From NCBI GenBank assembly GCA_028023455.1, contig JAQFVV010006272.1, forward strand, positions 2,000,586-2,064,585: a stretch of DNA of 64,000 nt. The letters run 5' to 3'. Numbering within the stretch: the first letter of the stretch is position 1; every line of letters begins with the position of its first letter. This document shows, in pieces, positions 60,175 through 64,000 of this stretch. The notes beneath the pieces are model-generated. The model had not been told where the DNA came from and did no database searches. It saw only the letters and a program-made list of their open reading frames with translations. A program made the translations under genes and the position numbers. Source of the DNA: Epiperipatus broadwayi. Its lineage: Eukaryota; Onychophora; Udeonychophora; Euonychophora; Peripatidae.

Positions 60175-61619
60175 CTGCAACAAAATTAAATGAATATTTA
60201 ATTATAAAATAATGCACATTAGAAAATATTAATTGTAACAATAAAATTTAAAATGATAAATTTGGCATTTTTATAACAATAACCAGTATTAAAACATTTA
60301 ATACACCATAAGAATCAAAACTTTAATACATAACTATTATACAATTTGAACTTAATTTTAGAAGATAAATTTAATAACTTATTCAAATCTATTAAACATT
60401 ACATTAAAATTAGTGGGTTTTAAAGGTTTATTTAATAAGATATTTAATACATTTTTAAAAATATAACTAACACCATTTACTCCAACCATACAATATCAAA
60501 TTATTCTGCTATTTTATACAATTTTAACATTTAAAATAACTTTAAAATATTTACTAGCTTTCTATGTATTTATTTTACTAAGTTTTAAGTCTGTTTAGAT
60601 TTTCCTAATTTAATTTTTTTTAAAGAAATTGTCTTTTTAGCACATTCAAACCCTAATAAAAAGGTTACAATATATATATTGTAATGGGCACACATGCCGT
60701 TACATAATTTTTTTATTTTAAAAAAGTTAAAGTATAAAAGTTCACAAATAAAAACTTTTTTTTTTTTAAGAATTAAAAATTGAACATTAAAAGTCATCTA
60801 AATTCATATATGTATAAAATCACACAGATGGAAAATTATTAAAAGAAAACTTTATTTTAAAAAAAGAAAGTATTTTAAAACTAAATTTTCAACAAAAACT
60901 TAAAGATTTAAAGATAAAAATATATCTTTAAGAATGTACAAAATTTAATTACTATTGTGTAAAAGGCTAAAAATGGAAATGATTATTTTTAATTAGTCTT
61001 AAGTAAACTAGCCCTGGGGCATCACTAAATTTATAATTAAAGGTCAGATAGGAGGTAAAAACAATAAAAATAGAATAGCCAATAAAAAAATTCCTCAGAA
61101 AATGGATCACTGTGAAAAAATCATCATCATGATGTCATGTTCAGTTAATCCACAATTTTAATACAAAAAGGAAAAGATTGGAAATAAAATATGTGTTAGT
61201 TCCATTCCTTAAGTTTTTCCAAAGGAAAGATAAATAAAGTATCATTTTCCAACATTGCAGATATCGGGATCCTGCGATAAGATTCTGCAAAGAGCTATAT
61301 CAGCTAGAGTAAAGAACCTCCCGATAAATACCAACAGAACAGCTAACAGCATGCTAGTCTCCCCAGGATGTCATAGGAATTAAAAACAAATGAAATTCAA
61401 ATTACAAGCAATTAGAAAATATGGACTTTTTTTCTTTAAAACTGTAAGAACTCTATATAACTAATGAACTTTAACTATAAAACTTTTCCAGTATTTAAAT
61501 ATAAATATGAATTTCTATCTGACTAACTAAATCATTTGTTAATAATTATTTTTATTATATGTATTTTTAAATCATTTCCATTAATTTTTTTTTGTCTTTT
61601 GAGCATTTATTATGATTTT
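60175..61619. other. AT-rich DNA with a small GC-richer island
   Basis: The island at about 61255-61380 is open on both strands for 35-40 codons and flanked by AG on the plus strand, but no consistent exon can be defined. It is more likely an old repeat. Confidence 0.3.
60665..60704. repeat. Two overlapping palindromes
   Basis: ttacaatatatatattgtaa (60665-60684) is perfect. Overlapping it, 60680-60704 has arms TGTAATGG.CA and TG.CCGTTACA. The second repeats the terminal octamer of the TG...CA elements in inverted form. Confidence 0.8.
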
Positions 61620-62600
61620 TTTATTAAGCTAAAAACTTTAAATCGTGTTAAATTTAAGTTGGGTGGGGATGGCTGCATAGATCATAAAGTTATTTTAGTT
61701 TAATTAAAGGGAGGGTTAATCTTAGATTATTTGTTTCACAGTTAAATTGGGTTAATGGTTTGGATGTATTGGTGTAATTAGTAATGCAGCATGAAGATCC
61801 TCTATGTGCAAGATCACATTATACACCATATTTGGGCAAAATAGTCTCTTTTTTATTGACCATCAGAAGCAGGTGGTATTCTCTGCTCCTTTGATCACCC
61901 CATTATCCTATGGAATGGGATTGTAAGTCAGCAAAAGGACTGCAATCCCTTCCTATGGAGTTTTTTTATTGTTCTTCTTGCCGAAAGATGTAACATTCCT
62001 GTACTGGATGAGAGACAATTTCTTTTGTATAACCATGCTGTTCAGATGTGCATTCCTGACAGTATGGTATTGTGCTGTCGTATTCATGCTGCATTGAATA
62101 CATCAATATATCAGATAGATTTACATTAGTTTGACTGTAAACTTTTTGGCCTAGGGTTAAATAAGGGATATAGAATATTTTCTTTTCAAGTACAATCTAT
62201 GTAGTCTATCTATACTCGACACTCTAATAAAATATTAATAAATTCATCTGTGTGAACTTATAAAATAAAAAAGTAAAAAGTAAATCAAATTCCAAAGTAA
62301 ACATTATATTAAAATAAATAATTCTGAATTTTATATATGTGCAAAATAAATGTTTCTGTATATTGTTAATCTAGCTATGACTTATTTTATTTTTTAATCT
62401 TATATATTATCTCTGCTGCTCCATGAGCTAGTGACTGGGGCATTTCAGTTGTATTTATTTAAATTCTGAATCTTACCATAAGTATCTGCCTACTATATAA
62501 ATTTTCCAGGTTTGAATGGCCTTGTGGTGCCCTTGTATGCCAGATATGGTAAGACTCCAATATTCCCCGATCATTATAATATATATATAAAACATATTTG
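61620..62600 (+). repeat. Dispersed repeat family R, copy 2
   Basis: This matches 25400-26600 in the same orientation (acattcctgtactgg, catgctgttcagatgtgcatt, ctccatgagctagtgactgggg, ctactatataaattttccagg, cccgatcattataatata). No protein is encoded; the minus frame at 62459-62647 is unrecognised. Confidence 0.6.
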
Positions 62601-64000
62601 AAATCTCTTAATCTAGCAAGCATCCATGGTTTAAAAGTGATAAACAAAATGATTAATAAATTGGTGCTCCCTTTAATTGTGGGTAGCTAAGCTAAAGTAA
62701 TTATATTTACAAGGGTAGGAGTTTATTGGCATATGAGTTTAATTTAAAAATATATAACATAAATGAAACAGAAAATAAAAGATTTTGCTACACCAAATTA
62801 ACTGTTAGATTGAATTAAAAGGCTAATAGAGATTACTTTGAAAAGTGTTATAGAGAATCACATAAATCAAAGAAATTACATATTTAGAAGATTAACTAAT
62901 TTTTAAAACAATAAGTTACAATTCATAAAACATTAAACATTACATTCTTTATTACATTTTGAATTACTAGAGAAAAAGGTTGGAGTCTATGAAAACAGCA
63001 TTTTATGTTACTTTGGTCTTTGATAATTTCCAATTCAGAGTGAAGTTCAAAATATTTTACAGTGGCACATTTTAAAGCATGAATGTCTTTCATTAATTTA
63101 ATTTAAGTAGAATATTTCCATGAGTCAGTTTTTAAAACATAGAAGTTTATGGTTGTTCAAATATAGAATGGCATTATGGTGGGAATAGGTTCAGGAATGG
63201 CCAGGAAAAAGGTGAATCTCTCTCTTCTACTCAATAGTTGGCATGTTAATAATCTGAGTGGCATGGATTAGTTTAGCCAATGCTTCAAAAAATTAGACAC
63301 TGAATGAACTGGACTAAATTTGAGCCCTATTTATTTGATCTCTTGTTATGTCAGGAATGTTTTTAAGATACCTTTCCTGAGGTGTTGTACAATACTGCTA
63401 CAAGATGGTTTTATTTACAGGAAATCCACTTTTGTTCTGCAGGTAGGACAAAACAATGCAATCAGATTGATAAGTTCTAAACAATTGTTTAAAATCTATT
63501 CTAGTTTTAGAAATAGATTTTTTTAAGTGATAAATTTTTTCATTAATGGGTGCTGTATTGACTTCATCAGATTAATAGATCATTTTCTATTTTAATAAGA
63601 CTAATGGATTTCATAAATAAAGATTTGGAATGCTTCTAGAACTTTTGAAACTGATTGCATCATCCTGTGACTGCCATTAATGAATATACATTTAAATATA
63701 AAATTTTAAATGTATAGTAAAATATAAAATATTAATAAAAAATATAAATAAAATATGATTATATATGTTACCATCTTTTATTGTTTGTTGTATATACATA
63801 TTTCTTCATTCATACATGACTCTATTTATCCATTATTATTTCATGGCTATTTTATATATATCCTTAAATTTACTATGTGTGTAATAAAAAAAAATCTAAA
63901 GGGATGAGTGCATGTATCTGTGGGAAAAGATAGGGTTTAAACTCTGTTTAATGGTACAAAATTTAGATAAGGTTTTGAAGTGCAGTCTGACTCTCAGACT
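62601..64000. other. AT-rich DNA, no confident gene
   Basis: A plus frame at 63320-63526 (68 codons, LLQDGFIYRKSTFVLQVGQN...) has fairly mixed composition but no domain I know and no clear splice context. The rest is unremarkable. Confidence 0.3.

Noticed and set aside
61255-61390. Short island open on both strands, with an AG before it on the plus strand
   Set aside because: Both strands look equally protein-like and no donor completes an exon; composition alone explains it.

Overview
The window is AT-rich animal DNA (eukaryotic, clade not resolved). The evidence is RTE-type non-LTR retrotransposons with an endonuclease, Penelope-like elements with a GIY-YIG domain, Ty3/Gypsy gag debris, pogo-like and hAT-like non-autonomous DNA transposons, a tRNA-derived SINE, long AT and trinucleotide microsatellites, and a 500-N scaffold gap. 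No prokaryotic operon, rRNA gene, intact tRNA gene or CRISPR array is visible. Most long open frames are either transposon fragments or chance frames in AT-rich DNA.

Layout. 1-3.5 kb is intron-like DNA with one candidate host exon (minus, 1523-1606). 3.5-15.6 kb is a layered transposon nest. An RTE element (minus, about 7741-15640) is split at two points by insertions that begin TG and end CA, at 8226-10380 and 11226-13728. A partial relative of the second insertion lies at 3478-6050 and abuts a 1.5-kb LTR-like repeat at 6067-7560. 15.7-18 kb is unassigned. 18-21.6 kb is probably an LTR-retrotransposon remnant ending in a G-rich polypurine tract and a second copy of the 1.5-kb repeat. 21.6-28.3 kb holds dispersed repeats. 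28.3-30.5 kb is the best RTE copy. 31.1-32.0 kb is a pogo-like MITE with TA duplications. 34.5-35.4 kb is a broken Gypsy gag with two zinc knuckles.

38.5 kb has a second candidate exon (minus). 39.7-42.3 kb is a complete copy of the TG...CA family with a perfect 4-bp target duplication. The gap at 42.5-43.0 kb borders a pyrimidine-rich tandem array. 47.8-49.1 kb and 52.7-53.2 kb carry two Penelope-like remnants (minus), with a decayed plus-strand LINE between them. 53.8-55.0 kb is microsatellite-rich, and a SINE with a 16-bp target duplication sits at 55.75-55.89 kb. 57.3-60.2 kb contains several exon-like segments, all minus, with a hAT-like element inserted among them. 61.6-62.6 kb repeats the 25.4-26.6 kb family.

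I read the window as introns or flank of one or more minus-strand host genes, heavily colonised by transposons. The strongest unusual signals are the double insertion into one RTE copy and a roughly 2.2-2.6 kb non-coding TG...CA element family with 4-bp target duplications. Exon calls rest on splice sites and reading frame only. No database search was possible, and repeat pairs were recognised by eye, so their boundaries are approximate unless stated.
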